A stretch of DNA of 64,000 nt from Parapedobacter luteus (GTDB taxonomy: Bacteria; Bacteroidota; Bacteroidia; Sphingobacteriales; Sphingobacteriaceae), in assembly GCF_900168055.1 (NCBI RefSeq), contig NZ_FUYS01000005.1, positions 124,001 through 188,000 of the forward strand, read 5' to 3'. Below the pieces are notes generated by a model. The model did not search any database, was not told the DNA's origin, and worked only from the letters and a program-made list of their open reading frames with translations. Position numbers and translations under genes: made by a program. This document shows positions 18,806 through 27,656 of the stretch, in pieces. Position 1 is the first letter of the stretch; every line of letters begins with the position of its first letter.

Positions 18806-21800
18806 TTAAAACCTACAACTGATGTTAATTAAAAATTGCCTGTTGTTCGGGTACTTGAAGTCAGCGACCCCCGGCATGGTCCAGCTTTCCGAAACGATGG
18901 TGGTTTGCGGATCCTGCCCCAGGAAGTTGGTAAACGTATAGACGTTGTCTGCCGTCAGCGCCACCGTCAACCCCGAAAGCCGCAGCTTGCTGACGAACGC
19001 GGAGGGCAGGTCATACGACAACGCAATGTTGCGGATGCGGAAATAGCTTGCATCCATGAGGAAACGGGAGGATGGCTCTGCCGAATTGGCCGCATTCTGT
19101 GGACTGGGCTCCGTGGCGATATCTCCGGGCTTGGTCCAGATGACCGTGCCCTCCGGGCGCTTGACCTGATTGTAATAGGGTTCATGCCCGTCGTTGAATA
19201 CGTAGCGCAGGTCGTTGCTGAACACCTTGTTGCCGTAGCTGAAGGCGGTATTGACCTGCAACGTGATATTGCGGTAACGCAGCGCGTTGTTGAACCCGCC
19301 CTGATAGCGGGGCAACGCAGATCCGACCTCCTGATGGGTAGCTTCGGCATAATTGGAGGTCAGCTCCCTTGCCACTGCGGATCCCTCGGCATCGTAGATC
19401 AGCTTCTCCCACAGCGGTGCGCCGGTCTGCGAATCTACACCGGCCCATTTGGGCATGTAAAATTCGTAAAGGCGGCCGCCATTGCGATAGATCTGGGAGA
19501 CGCTGCGCGACGTGGTACGGATGATCTCGCTGGGTAAGCCCGACAGCGTGTTGCTGTTGAAACTGACGACCACGCCTGTATTCCAATCCCAGTGGGTCGA
19601 CTGCACGGGCTGCGCATCCAGCCCGATCTCCAAGCCCTTGTTTACCACATTGCCGGCATTTTCCCACCGCACTTCAAAGCCGATGGACGGTGGCTGCGAC
19701 ACTTGCAGCAACAGGTCTTTGGTGATGTTTCGATAGGCGTCTACCGTAAGGTTGACACGCCTGAACAGGGACAGATCAACGCCTACGTTATACTGGTGCT
19801 TGCCCTCCCAGGTGAGGCCGGGGTTGGCCAGCTGGTAAGGAATAGCAGCCACATTTGAGTTGTACTGGCTGGAAAGCGCAAAAAGACCAAGAAAACGGGT
19901 GCTGCCGATATCCTGCGTGCCCGTGACCCCATAGCTGGCCCGCAGTTTGAGCGAACTGATAACGGCATGATCGTGCAGGAACGGCTCATTGCTGACAAAC
20001 CAGGCTCCGGATATGGCGGGGAAGCCAGCGTACTGGTTGCCCTTGGGGAATGCCGACGAGCCGTCTATACGGTAGGATGCCGTAAGGAAATACCGGCTGT
20101 CGTAATTATAGTTGACCTGCGAAATGAACGATTGTAATGCCGACCGGTCGAAATACCCGTTTACCATCTGGTTGTTTGACACCACATTGAGCACTCGCAG
20201 GCCCTCGGGCAAACCACGGCCGGAGCCGCCGGAATATTCGCTGCGTCCACCTTCGAAAGCAACGCCGGCCAGCCCATTGATGTGGTGCTTGCCAAAATCG
20301 GTATTTACGCGCAGGAGGTTGGTCGAAATACCGCCATAAAATAGCGAATTGGACTCATCCAGGTAACCAGTGCCGTGGTATTGTCCGGCAACGACGGGCG
20401 AAAAGTAATTGGTGCCCTTGTTGTAGCCTGCGGATAAACGGTTGGACGATGAAAAGGTAAGCCATGGCGTGATCGTGTAGTCCAGCGTGAAATCGTAGTT
20501 GGCATCAAACCCTTTGTAAGGATGATCGGAATTTTCGATCGTATGCACCGGATTGATCTTGTCTCGCGACCACCACCTGAACGGCACATTACCATCCACA
20601 TAGCGCGGAGCACCGTTTTCGTCATACGGATTGTCCCAGGGCAGGTTTAAAAAGGTGTAATACATATCCATATAGTCATAACTCCTGCCCATGCTGGCGC
20701 TCAGGTTCAAGTTGTTGCGCACCTTGAGCCGCTCGGAAAAGCGATACTCGGTATTGGCGCGCAGGTTGAGGCGCTTATAATCGGTATTGAGGAAACTACC
20801 GACTTCATCATAGTATGAAACGGCCGCATAATAGCTGTTTTTATCCGTCTTGCCCCGGACGGAAAAATAGGCATTGGTGGTTGGCGCTGAGCTGAAGGAT
20901 TCTTTCAACCAGTTATAGTCCTGATCGCGCAGTGTGAGCGGGCGTTCATTGTAAAACTTCAACAGGTCAATCTTGTAGGTATTGTTTTGCTCTCCGATGA
21001 TGTAGTCCCGGTAAAACTGCTTATGGTGTTCGTAGAGTTCGGCCCCGCTCATCATCTGCATGGTGCCGAAATCGGCCGTTTTGATGCCGGTCGTCAGGCG
21101 CGCCTCGAACGTATTTTTGTCCTGCGTGGCTGTTTTAGTCGTCACGATCAGTACGCCGGCATTGGCCTGCGAACCGTACATGGCGGTGGCTCCCGCGTCT
21201 TTCAATACGGTGATACTTTCCACATCGTTGGGGTCGTAATTGCCCCCGATAATCCCATCGACCACGACCAGCGGCTGCTGCGAAGCATTGATGGAAGACA
21301 CGCCACGTAGGCGTATCTCGGGTGCAGCGCCGGGCTGTCCGGAGCTGTTGATGATCTGCAAACCCGGAATCTTGCCCTGCAACATCGTGCCGACGTTGTT
21401 CGCCGTGACATCCATTAGCTTGTCCGCTTTGACAACGCTGACGGCACTGGTAAGCTCCTCGGCCTTCACCTGGCTATACCCCACGCTGACGACGACCTCA
21501 TCCAGCAAAGACTGCTCCTCCTCCAAGACAATCGTGAGATTGGCTTCAGCGGCAGGCACTTCCTGCGGTTTGTAGCCGATAGACTGGATGACGAGTATCG
21601 CACCCTTTGCGCGCAGCCGCAAGGAAAAGGTCCCGGCTTCATTCGTGGAAGTGCCGTTTGCCGTGCCTTTTTCCAGCACACTCGCCCCATCTATCGGTTC
21701 GCCGAGGCCATTCCTGACCGTGCCGCGGACGACGAACTCCTCTTGCTGTGGCGATAGATCCTCCTTTTTGCGTACGACGATGATGGTTTTTTCCCTCACC

Positions 21801-22096
21801 ACATAACGGAACGGCTGTCCGGCAAAGACGGCTTTCAGCGCCTGCTCGACGGAGCCTTTCTGAAGATCAACCGTGATGGGTGCGGCTTCCCGTAAGTATT
21901 CGGCATCATAAATAAACGTATAGCCGGTTTTGCTTTTTATCTCCCGGAGCACTTCTTCCAAGGAAGCGTTTTTTACCCGCAGACTGACTTCCTGCGATAA
22001 TGCTTCGGCACCGACACATAGGCTGAAGCAAAGCGTAAAGAAAACGGTCAATTTCATGGCAAGGAAAATGCTACATGCATGTTTGCTAAATTTCAT
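18806..22096 (-). CDS. SusC/RagA-family transporter with STN signalling domain (PUL 2)
   Basis: The product has 1096 residues. The N-terminus has a signal (start 22096, alternative 22057) and then a secretin/TonB short N-terminal (STN) domain at about residues 35-105 (SLRVKNASLEEVLREIKSKTGYTFIYDAEYL). A carboxypeptidase-regulatory-like domain, the TonB plug (NDVESITVLKDAGATAMYGSQA) and the barrel follow. STN-bearing transporters signal ligand occupancy to a FecR-type anti-sigma factor (family knowledge). The genes directly upstream encode FecR and an ECF sigma factor, so the cell-surface signalling chain is complete here. This contrasts with the STN-less SusC of PUL 1. Confidence 0.95.
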   Translation of the reverse strand: MKFSKHACSIFLAMKLTVFFTLCFSLCVGAEALSQEVSLRVKNASLEEVLREIKSKTGYTFIYDAEYLREAAPITVDLQKGSVEQALKAVFAGQPFRYVVREKTIIVVRKKEDLSPQQEEFVVRGTVRNGLGEPIDGASVLEKGTANGTSTNEAGTFSLRLRAKGAILVIQSIGYKPQEVPAAEANLTIVLEEEQSLLDEVVVSVGYSQVKAEELTSAVSVVKADKLMDVTANNVGTMLQGKIPGLQIINSSGQPGAAPEIRLRGVSSINASQQPLVVVDGIIGGNYDPNDVESITVLKDAGATAMYGSQANAGVLIVTTKTATQDKNTFEARLTTGIKTADFGTMQMMSGAELYEHHKQFYRDYIIGEQNNTYKIDLLKFYNERPLTLRDQDYNWLKESFSSAPTTNAYFSVRGKTDKNSYYAAVSYYDEVGSFLNTDYKRLNLRANTEYRFSERLKVRNNLNLSASMGRSYDYMDMYYTFLNLPWDNPYDENGAPRYVDGNVPFRWWSRDKINPVHTIENSDHPYKGFDANYDFTLDYTITPWLTFSSSNRLSAGYNKGTNYFSPVVAGQYHGTGYLDESNSLFYGGISTNLLRVNTDFGKHHINGLAGVAFEGGRSEYSGGSGRGLPEGLRVLNVVSNNQMVNGYFDRSALQSFISQVNYNYDSRYFLTASYRIDGSSAFPKGNQYAGFPAISGAWFVSNEPFLHDHAVISSLKLRASYGVTGTQDIGSTRFLGLFALSSQYNSNVAAIPYQLANPGLTWEGKHQYNVGVDLSLFRRVNLTVDAYRNITKDLLLQVSQPPSIGFEVRWENAGNVVNKGLEIGLDAQPVQSTHWDWNTGVVVSFNSNTLSGLPSEIIRTTSRSVSQIYRNGGRLYEFYMPKWAGVDSQTGAPLWEKLIYDAEGSAVARELTSNYAEATHQEVGSALPRYQGGFNNALRYRNITLQVNTAFSYGNKVFSNDLRYVFNDGHEPYYNQVKRPEGTVIWTKPGDIATEPSPQNAANSAEPSSRFLMDASYFRIRNIALSYDLPSAFVSKLRLSGLTVALTADNVYTFTNFLGQDPQTTIVSESWTMPGVADFKYPNNRQFLINISCRF

Positions 22097-22208
22097 ACAT
22101 TTGTGAATTAGGTGGTTAAATTGTTAATGATCGCTATTGAATTGACAGGGATTGCCTAATTGCACCGGGGGTGTTGCAGCACTTCCGGTTTTTTTGGCTT
22201 GTAGTAGA

Positions 22209-23333
22209 TTACTTAACCAAACGTACCCTCCTTTCTTTTAGCTCAAACTTGATTTCGCTGGTCATATCGATCATCTCCAACAGCGTTGCCAGCGAAACAT
22301 CCCGCGGAAGCACGGCATATAGTTTCTTGTTGGGCATGTGGTCAACGTCAATCGTAACGTCGTACCACCGGGCGATGTCTTGCATGACCGTAGCGAGCGC
22401 CGTATTGGCAAATGTGAAATAACCGTTTTTCCATGAGGCATATTCCTGGGCGTTGACATTCGCCACCGCCACGGCTAGGGTCTGCCGGTTCAGCACTGCT
22501 TGTTGGTTGGGTTTAAGCCGCAGCGGACCGCTGCTTCCCTGCAACGGGCTGATGGCCACACTGCCCCGCAATAGCGTGGTCTGGATAATCGGCTCGCCAG
22601 CGTATGCCCGGATATTGAATGCCGTGCCCAAGACCTGCACCTGCTGTCCGGCCGTGTGAACGATAAAGGGCTGATCGGCGTGCGCTACGTCGAACAAGCC
22701 TTCGCCCTCGAGGTATACCTCCCGTCTGCCGGCCGTAAAGACCGGCGGAAACCGTAGCCTGGAATCGGCATTGAGCCAAACGTCACTACCGTCGGGCAGC
22801 ACCACTTGGTATTGCCCACCGCGCGGCGTGCTGATCGCGTGCAGGGGCTGCCCGCCAGTTGAATGGCCCGGGGACGCAGCTTGGCCCACATGGTATACCA
22901 GCTGCCCATCTTTGGTTTTGTCAATACGTACGCCGGCTGTCTCGGCCACTGCGCCGATCCGGGCATCGTCCAACGCTATGCGGGAGCCATCTGGCAAGGT
23001 AAGTGTAGCCCGGTTGCCCCCCGCGGGGACATCCTCGGCGACAAGTAAAGGCAACGGGTGAACCGGCGAGCGAAGCGGGCGGCTGTAAAACGTATAGGCA
23101 ATGCCGAGACCGAGCAGCAATACCGCCGCCATGATATAATGGCGACGCCTGCGCCGGACAATCGGCACATGGTGCCTGTCATCGCCCAGGTCGTGATCCA
23201 TCTCGTCGGCCAGCAAAGCATCCAGCTTCCCTTCACGGACCAGCTGGAAAAATACCTCCAGCTCGTCGTCTGTGGCTGTCTTGTTCTTGTACCGCCGGAT
23301 AAGCTCCCGGTAAAAATCGGTTTTATCCATCAT
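22209..23333 (-). CDS. FecR-family anti-sigma factor
   Basis: The 374-residue product has a cytoplasmic N-terminal part (MDKTDFYRELIRRYKNKTATDDELEVFFQ) that would hold the sigma factor. An arginine-rich stop-transfer and one membrane helix follow near residues 65-85 (HYIMAAVLLLGLGIAYTFY). The periplasmic FecR domain (STPRGGQYQVVLPDGSDVWLNADSRLRFP) and a C-terminal DUF4974 domain (FTFANTALATVMQDIARWYDVTIDV) complete it. It sits between the ECF sigma gene (72-base gap) and the STN-SusC gene (112-base gap) and should relay transporter occupancy to the sigma factor. Confidence 0.93.
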   Translation of the reverse strand: MMDKTDFYRELIRRYKNKTATDDELEVFFQLVREGKLDALLADEMDHDLGDDRHHVPIVRRRRRHYIMAAVLLLGLGIAYTFYSRPLRSPVHPLPLLVAEDVPAGGNRATLTLPDGSRIALDDARIGAVAETAGVRIDKTKDGQLVYHVGQAASPGHSTGGQPLHAISTPRGGQYQVVLPDGSDVWLNADSRLRFPPVFTAGRREVYLEGEGLFDVAHADQPFIVHTAGQQVQVLGTAFNIRAYAGEPIIQTTLLRGSVAISPLQGSSGPLRLKPNQQAVLNRQTLAVAVANVNAQEYASWKNGYFTFANTALATVMQDIARWYDVTIDVDHMPNKKLYAVLPRDVSLATLLEMIDMTSEIKFELKERRVRLVK

Positions 23334-23405
23334 GCATTCGTCTTCGCCCTGTTTAATACAAGGACAGGTTGCCGGACAGATAGGGTAGCAGAAAATCGAT
23401 TTTTT

Positions 23406-23996
23406 TTAGTGTCCAGCGAAAAATATTGCCAACAGGCTGGCAATGAGGCCCAAGGTAACGCCTAATTGCTTTTCGGCGAAAGCCCGCAGGACTTTGAGGG
23501 TGCTGACCATATGGTTTTTGATGGCATTTCTGGAAACGCCGAGGGCTTTTGCCGCTTCATCATAGCTCTTGCTTTGCTCCCGGCACAGGTTGAATACTTC
23601 ACGCGATCGTTGGGGCAACCGGGATAGGACCTCTTCAAGCAGCATGTCGTACTCACGATCAACCAGCCTGCGATCGGCGGCGTCCTGGCGGCCGCTATAG
23701 TGGATAAGCAATTCGCCTAAAGCCCGCTGGGAGACGGAAATCCGCTTTAGCGCGTTGACGGCCAGGTTTCGCGCAAGTACATGGAGGTAGGGCCTGAATT
23801 CGCGTACGTCAGCAAGCTGCTTCCGGTTGTTCCACAGTTTGATGAACAGCTCTTGGCAAAGATCTTCGGCCAATGCTTCTGCATGGACATACCGCATGAA
23901 AAAAAACCGCATGCCGGGCTGGTATGTCCGGTAAAGACAGGCAAATGCTACCTCATCATCGTTACTGATCCGGTGCAGAAGTTCGTTTTGCTCCAT
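23406..23996 (-). CDS. ECF RNA polymerase sigma factor (PUL 2 activator)
   Basis: The 196-residue product has sigma region 2 at about 10-80 (DEVAFACLYRTYQPGMRFFFMRYVHAEALAEDLCQELFIKLW). Region 4 lies at about 120-175 (LSRLPQRSREVFNLCREQSKSYDEAAKALGVSRNAIKNHMVSTLK). It is of the Bacteroidota PUL-linked ECF type. The last 20 residues (LGVTLGLIASLLAIFFAGH) are strongly hydrophobic, which is unusual for a soluble sigma factor. It probably directs transcription of the PUL 2 susCD operon when released by the FecR protein. Confidence 0.93.
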   Translation of the reverse strand: MEQNELLHRISNDDEVAFACLYRTYQPGMRFFFMRYVHAEALAEDLCQELFIKLWNNRKQLADVREFRPYLHVLARNLAVNALKRISVSQRALGELLIHYSGRQDAADRRLVDREYDMLLEEVLSRLPQRSREVFNLCREQSKSYDEAAKALGVSRNAIKNHMVSTLKVLRAFAEKQLGVTLGLIASLLAIFFAGH

Positions 23997-24285
23997 GCGC
24001 TTGTTCGTTTTGATACGATTCCCCAGTCCGGCACCGATGCTTCCTATCCGGTGCCAAAGTCCCCTACAGCCGCTGGCAAACCATCAACGTGTATCCTCAA
24101 TGTTGATTTGTCGTTTTACAATTGGTGCGTATAACTATCGCAATGCTAACAAAAGAAATCCAATCTGCCAAGCGCAGCCCACACGCAAACGGTTGCTCAA
24201 TTTTTTGCCTGCGTCAACCGCGCTTTCCCCTTATGCCTTACGCAACAACCATGTTTCATTGGTACGTTTTTCGCTTCTTTATGTG
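23997..24285. other. Intergenic stretch between PUL 2 and the housekeeping block
   Basis: About 290 bases separate the divergent sigma-factor gene from the next promoter. I see no convincing ORF, RNA gene or repeat. The sigma-factor promoter should lie near 24000-24060 but no good TAnnTTTG match was found there. Confidence 0.4.
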
Positions 24286-24293
24286 TATCTTTG
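24286..24293 (+). promoter_or_regulatory. Isolated -7 promoter element
   Basis: TATCTTTG is a perfect TAnnTTTG match about 20 bases before a 26-codon ORF. The -33 region is poor (nearest TTG about 24 bases upstream). Confidence 0.35.
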
Positions 24294-24313
24294 TATTAAT
24301 ATTAGAAGCAGTC

Positions 24314-24394
24314 ATGGTGGGAAACGAACAAACGACGGATAGGAACAGCTTAAACCCCAATCAGGTTATAGACAAATACCAACCGGATAATTGA
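24314..24394 (+). CDS. Possible 26-residue small protein
   Basis: ATG at 24314 opens 26 codons to TGA, rich in polar residues (starts MVGNEQTTDRN, ends KYQPDN), preceded by a good -7 promoter element. No similarity is recognised. It may instead be part of a non-coding transcript or the leader of the TPR gene. Confidence 0.2.
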   Translation: MVGNEQTTDRNSLNPNQVIDKYQPDN

Positions 24395-24445
24395 ATGATT
24401 TTGTGTGGTTTATACCGATGTATACCGAATTGTTGAAAACTTGTG

Positions 24446-24477
24446 TTGACAACATCAGCCAACAAATTCCTATTTTG
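24446..24477 (+). promoter_or_regulatory. Promoter of the TPR-protein gene
   Basis: TTGACA (24446-24451) is followed after 19 bases by TATTTTG (24471-24477), close to the Bacteroidota consensus. A leader of about 65 bases follows; it contains a small GGGG/CCCC hairpin (24505-24518). Confidence 0.5.
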
Positions 24478-24546
24478 TAATCATCAAACTGTGACTGACA
24501 TCAGGGGGAGAAAGCCCCGCATTAGTTCTTAAAATTAGGAGTATAG

Positions 24547-25950
24547 ATGGAAGAAGATTTCGAATATGGGCCTGCCGAAGATCCTAAATTTTCGGTAGCA
24601 CGTTATGAAGAAATGATTCGCAATAAGGATCAGTACTTTTTTGACACACAGGCTTTTGAAGGGATTATTGACTACTATATGGATAAGAATGATCCCATCA
24701 AAGCCTTGCAAGTGGTGGAGTATGCTGTAAGCCAGCACCCCTTTGCCGCTGTTTTTTACCTCAAACAGGCCCAGCTTTTTGCCGTTACCAGCCAATTTTC
24801 CCGAGCTCTGGAGTCACTGGACAAAGCCGAGACGCTTGAACCTTCAGAGGGCGATATCTACTTAATAAAAGGGGGTATCCTGGGCAACCTGGAGCGCTAT
24901 GATGAAGCTTTCCGAAGTCTCAACAAGGCATTGGATCTGGCAGAAAACACCGATGATATTTACTTGCAGATAGCCTTGTTGTATCAGAATAAGGGCGACT
25001 ATGAAAAAGCCATCCACTACCTCAAGCGCAGCTTGCAGCAGAATATGGAAAACCAGGATGCGCTGTATGAGCTGGCATTTTGTTATGATGTGCTGGATAA
25101 GCAGGAAGAGAGCATTGGCTTTTACAAACAATACATTGATAATGATCCGTACTCGTATGCGGGCTGGTACAACCTGGGCAACGCGTACCACAAATTAGGC
25201 CGGTATGAGGAGGCTATTGATGCATATGACTACGCCATCCTCATCAAAGACAATTTTGCCTCGGCCTATTTCAACAAGGGGAACGCATTGGTAAACCTCG
25301 ATAAATACAGTGAAGCCATTGAGGTATACAAGCAGACCTTCGAATACGAGCCACCGGGCGCTGAAACGTATTGCGCCATCGGCGAATGCTATGAAAAGCT
25401 GGAACAGATGGATGACGCCCGGTCGTATTACAAGAAAGCCGTCAAACTGGATGCCAACCTGGCGGATGCTTGGTTTGGAATCGGCGTCACGCTCGACTAT
25501 GAAGAGCGGTATTTTGAGTCGCTGCACTTCTACAAAAAGGCGCTCGACATTGAGCAGGATAATCCGGATTACTGGTTTGCCATCGCCGACGCACGGTATA
25601 AACTGAAGCAACTGGACGAGGCCGAGCAGGCTTACGAGAAAGTGGTCGAACTCAATCCGGTAGATGTGGAGGCCTGGCTCGATTTTTCATCGATCCTGTA
25701 CGAGCGCAATAAACTGGATAGGGCCATCGAAACCATCGCAGAGGCCATCAAAAATAATCCGGACGGGGCAGAACTCTACTACCGCATGGTGGCGTACCTC
25801 ATCGCCGCTGGCCGGTATAACGAGGCCTTGAACTATCTCGAACTTGGCTTGGCCGCCGATCCGCAGAAACATGTCGTGTTGTTTGAATACCTGCCTCAAC
25901 TGCGGGATAATAAAGCGATAGCCGAAGTCATTAAAAAATACATGTCCTGA
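24547..25950 (+). CDS. Tetratricopeptide-repeat protein
   Basis: The 467-residue product has no signal peptide. From about residue 45 to the end it consists of roughly a dozen TPR units (for example AGWYNLGNAYHKLGRYEEAIDAYDYAI and PDYWFAIADARYKLKQLDEAEQAYEKV). TPR solenoids act as scaffolds for protein partners; the partner here is unknown. It has its own promoter and lies upstream of comA with a 118-base gap holding a hairpin. Confidence 0.88.
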   Translation: MEEDFEYGPAEDPKFSVARYEEMIRNKDQYFFDTQAFEGIIDYYMDKNDPIKALQVVEYAVSQHPFAAVFYLKQAQLFAVTSQFSRALESLDKAETLEPSEGDIYLIKGGILGNLERYDEAFRSLNKALDLAENTDDIYLQIALLYQNKGDYEKAIHYLKRSLQQNMENQDALYELAFCYDVLDKQEESIGFYKQYIDNDPYSYAGWYNLGNAYHKLGRYEEAIDAYDYAILIKDNFASAYFNKGNALVNLDKYSEAIEVYKQTFEYEPPGAETYCAIGECYEKLEQMDDARSYYKKAVKLDANLADAWFGIGVTLDYEERYFESLHFYKKALDIEQDNPDYWFAIADARYKLKQLDEAEQAYEKVVELNPVDVEAWLDFSSILYERNKLDRAIETIAEAIKNNPDGAELYYRMVAYLIAAGRYNEALNYLELGLAADPQKHVVLFEYLPQLRDNKAIAEVIKKYMS

Positions 25951-26006
25951 CCGCATGGATTATACCAGACGTGCGAAGGCAACGTTTATATATGCAGTAA
26001 CTTTCG

Positions 26007-26036
26007 GGCATATGCATGGTTTTTCATGCATATGCC
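26007..26036. promoter_or_regulatory. Perfect 12-bp stem hairpin upstream of comA
   Basis: GGCATATGCATG (26007-26018) is repeated in inverse at 26025-26036 with a loop of GTTTTT. It lies 32 bases before the comA start and just after a TAACTTTC -7-like element (25998-26005), so it would sit at the very 5' end of the transcript. No T-run follows, so a terminator is unlikely. An operator or an mRNA-stabilising stem is possible. Confidence 0.55.
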
Positions 26037-26068
26037 ATTAGCCGACAACAGCAACAAGTAGCACATCA

Positions 26069-26824
26069 ATGAATTTTCAGCTGAACAACGTTCCTTTACG
26101 AACGCAGAAACCCCGGAAGAATGGTTTGACCATGGTCATGGATAAAGGACTGAGCGTCCGGCAGGCCGAAGACCTTGTGGCCGTAGGCGCAGCCTACATT
26201 GACTTTGTCAAACTGGGGTGGACAACCGCCTATATCACCCCTAAATTGGAGGAAAAACTTGCCGTATACCGCGACGCGGGCGTAGCACCCTATTTCGGCG
26301 GCACATTGTTTGAAGCGTTTATCATCCGCAACCAGTTTGACGATTTCCTACGCCTGTTGGAAAAATACCAGTTGGGCTATGCCGAAATATCGGACGGCTC
26401 CATCACGATGCCCCACGAGGAAAAATGCGAATACATCGCCAAGGTGGCGCAGCACGCCACGGTAATCTCGGAAATCGGGTCAAAGGACAATACCAAAATC
26501 ATGGCCCCATATAAATGGATTTCCTTAATGAAGGCAGAGCTTGAAGCGGGTACATGGCGCCTGATTGCGGAATCGCGCGAAAGTGGCAACGTGGGCCTGT
26601 ACCGGGAGTCCGGTGAGGTGCGGCAAGGCCTGGTAGATGAGATCCTGAATGAGATACCCAACGAAAAAATTATTTGGGAAGCCCCGCTGAAGTCACAGCA
26701 GGTGTACTTCATCCATCTCCTCGGTCCAAACGTGAACCTGGGCAACATCAGCACCAACGAAATCATTGCATTGGAGACCACCCGCCTCGGGCTCCGGGGT
26801 GACACGTTTCATAATTTCATTTGA
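26069..26824 (+). CDS. comA: Phosphosulfolactate synthase (ComA family)
   Basis: The 251-residue product matches the ComA family over its full length. Motifs include KPRKNGLTMVMDKGLS, VGAAYIDFVKLGWTTAYI, GGTLFEAF, YAEISDGSI, EIGSKD and the C-terminal VNLGNISTNEIIALETTRLGLRGDT. The enzyme adds sulfite to phosphoenolpyruvate to give (2R)-phospho-3-sulfolactate, known from coenzyme M synthesis and widespread in bacteria. In Bacteroidota a role in making sulfonates, such as precursors of sulfonolipids, is plausible but inferred. aroE follows by 82 bases. Confidence 0.9.
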   Translation: MNFQLNNVPLRTQKPRKNGLTMVMDKGLSVRQAEDLVAVGAAYIDFVKLGWTTAYITPKLEEKLAVYRDAGVAPYFGGTLFEAFIIRNQFDDFLRLLEKYQLGYAEISDGSITMPHEEKCEYIAKVAQHATVISEIGSKDNTKIMAPYKWISLMKAELEAGTWRLIAESRESGNVGLYRESGEVRQGLVDEILNEIPNEKIIWEAPLKSQQVYFIHLLGPNVNLGNISTNEIIALETTRLGLRGDTFHNFI

Positions 26825-26906
26825 TGAAACCTGCATAAATACCAACAGAAGGTTAAGCATAATTTGTGCAAGATTCATTGCCTTAAAAAAAAAACAATTT
26901 ATTCGA

Positions 26907-27656
26907 ATGAAAAAATTCGGGTTGATCGGATTCCCCCTGTCGCATTCGTTTTCAAAAAAATATTACGACGCCAAGATCGCGCGGGAGCAGCTTGCGGGTG
27001 TAGGCTATGAGCTGTATCCCATCTCGTCCATTGAAGCGTTTCCGCGACTGCTTAGGGATGAGCCGATGCTTATGGGCATCAACGTAACGATCCCGTATAA
27101 AATCGCCGTAATGGATTATGTTGATCGGCTGTCGGCCGAGGCCGAAGCCATCGCCGCGGTCAACTGCATCCGCATCGAACGGCCGGAGGAAGGCAAGCCG
27201 CTGCTCACGGGCTACAACACGGATGTCTATGGTTTCATGGAATCGCTGAAGCCGCTGCTCCAGCCTGGTCACGACCGCGCATTGGTACTGGGCAACGGCG
27301 GCGCCGCAAAGGCCGTTGTCTATGCGCTCGCCCAGCTGGGGATAAGCTATTCGATCGTGTCCCGTTCCCCGCTACCGGGGCAATATACGTATGCCCAGCT
27401 GGATGCTGCTGTCTTGGCCGACCATCCGCTGATCATCAATACCACGCCGTTAGGCACCTATCCGGCAACGGGAAACTACCCGGACATTCCTTATGCATGC
27501 CTCGGCCCGGGGCATCTGCTCTATGACCTTATTTATAATCCCGCTGAAACGGAATTTCTGAAACGGGGAAGAGCTCAGGGAGCAGCCACGAAAAACGGGC
27601 TCGAAATGCTGGAACGGCAAGCTGAACGGAATTGGGACATCTGGAACATGACCTGA
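26907..27656 (+). CDS. aroE: Shikimate dehydrogenase
   Basis: The 249-residue product reduces 3-dehydroshikimate with NADPH in aromatic amino acid synthesis. I place the start at ATG 26907 (MKKFGLIGFPLSHSFSKKYYD), which carries the family's opening motif. The substrate Lys lies in GINVTIPYK, the Asp in NTDVYGF, and the nucleotide-binding loop is LVLGNGGAAKAVVYAL. The stop overlaps the gldD start (TGATG), so the two are translationally coupled. Confidence 0.95.
   Translation: MKKFGLIGFPLSHSFSKKYYDAKIAREQLAGVGYELYPISSIEAFPRLLRDEPMLMGINVTIPYKIAVMDYVDRLSAEAEAIAAVNCIRIERPEEGKPLLTGYNTDVYGFMESLKPLLQPGHDRALVLGNGGAAKAVVYALAQLGISYSIVSRSPLPGQYTYAQLDAAVLADHPLIINTTPLGTYPATGNYPDIPYACLGPGHLLYDLIYNPAETEFLKRGRAQGAATKNGLEMLERQAERNWDIWNMT

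Noticed and set aside
26806-26830. Inverted repeat GTTTCAT/ATGAAAC at the end of comA as a terminator
   Set aside because: Stem of only 7 A/T-rich pairs with no T-run; aroE probably continues the transcript.
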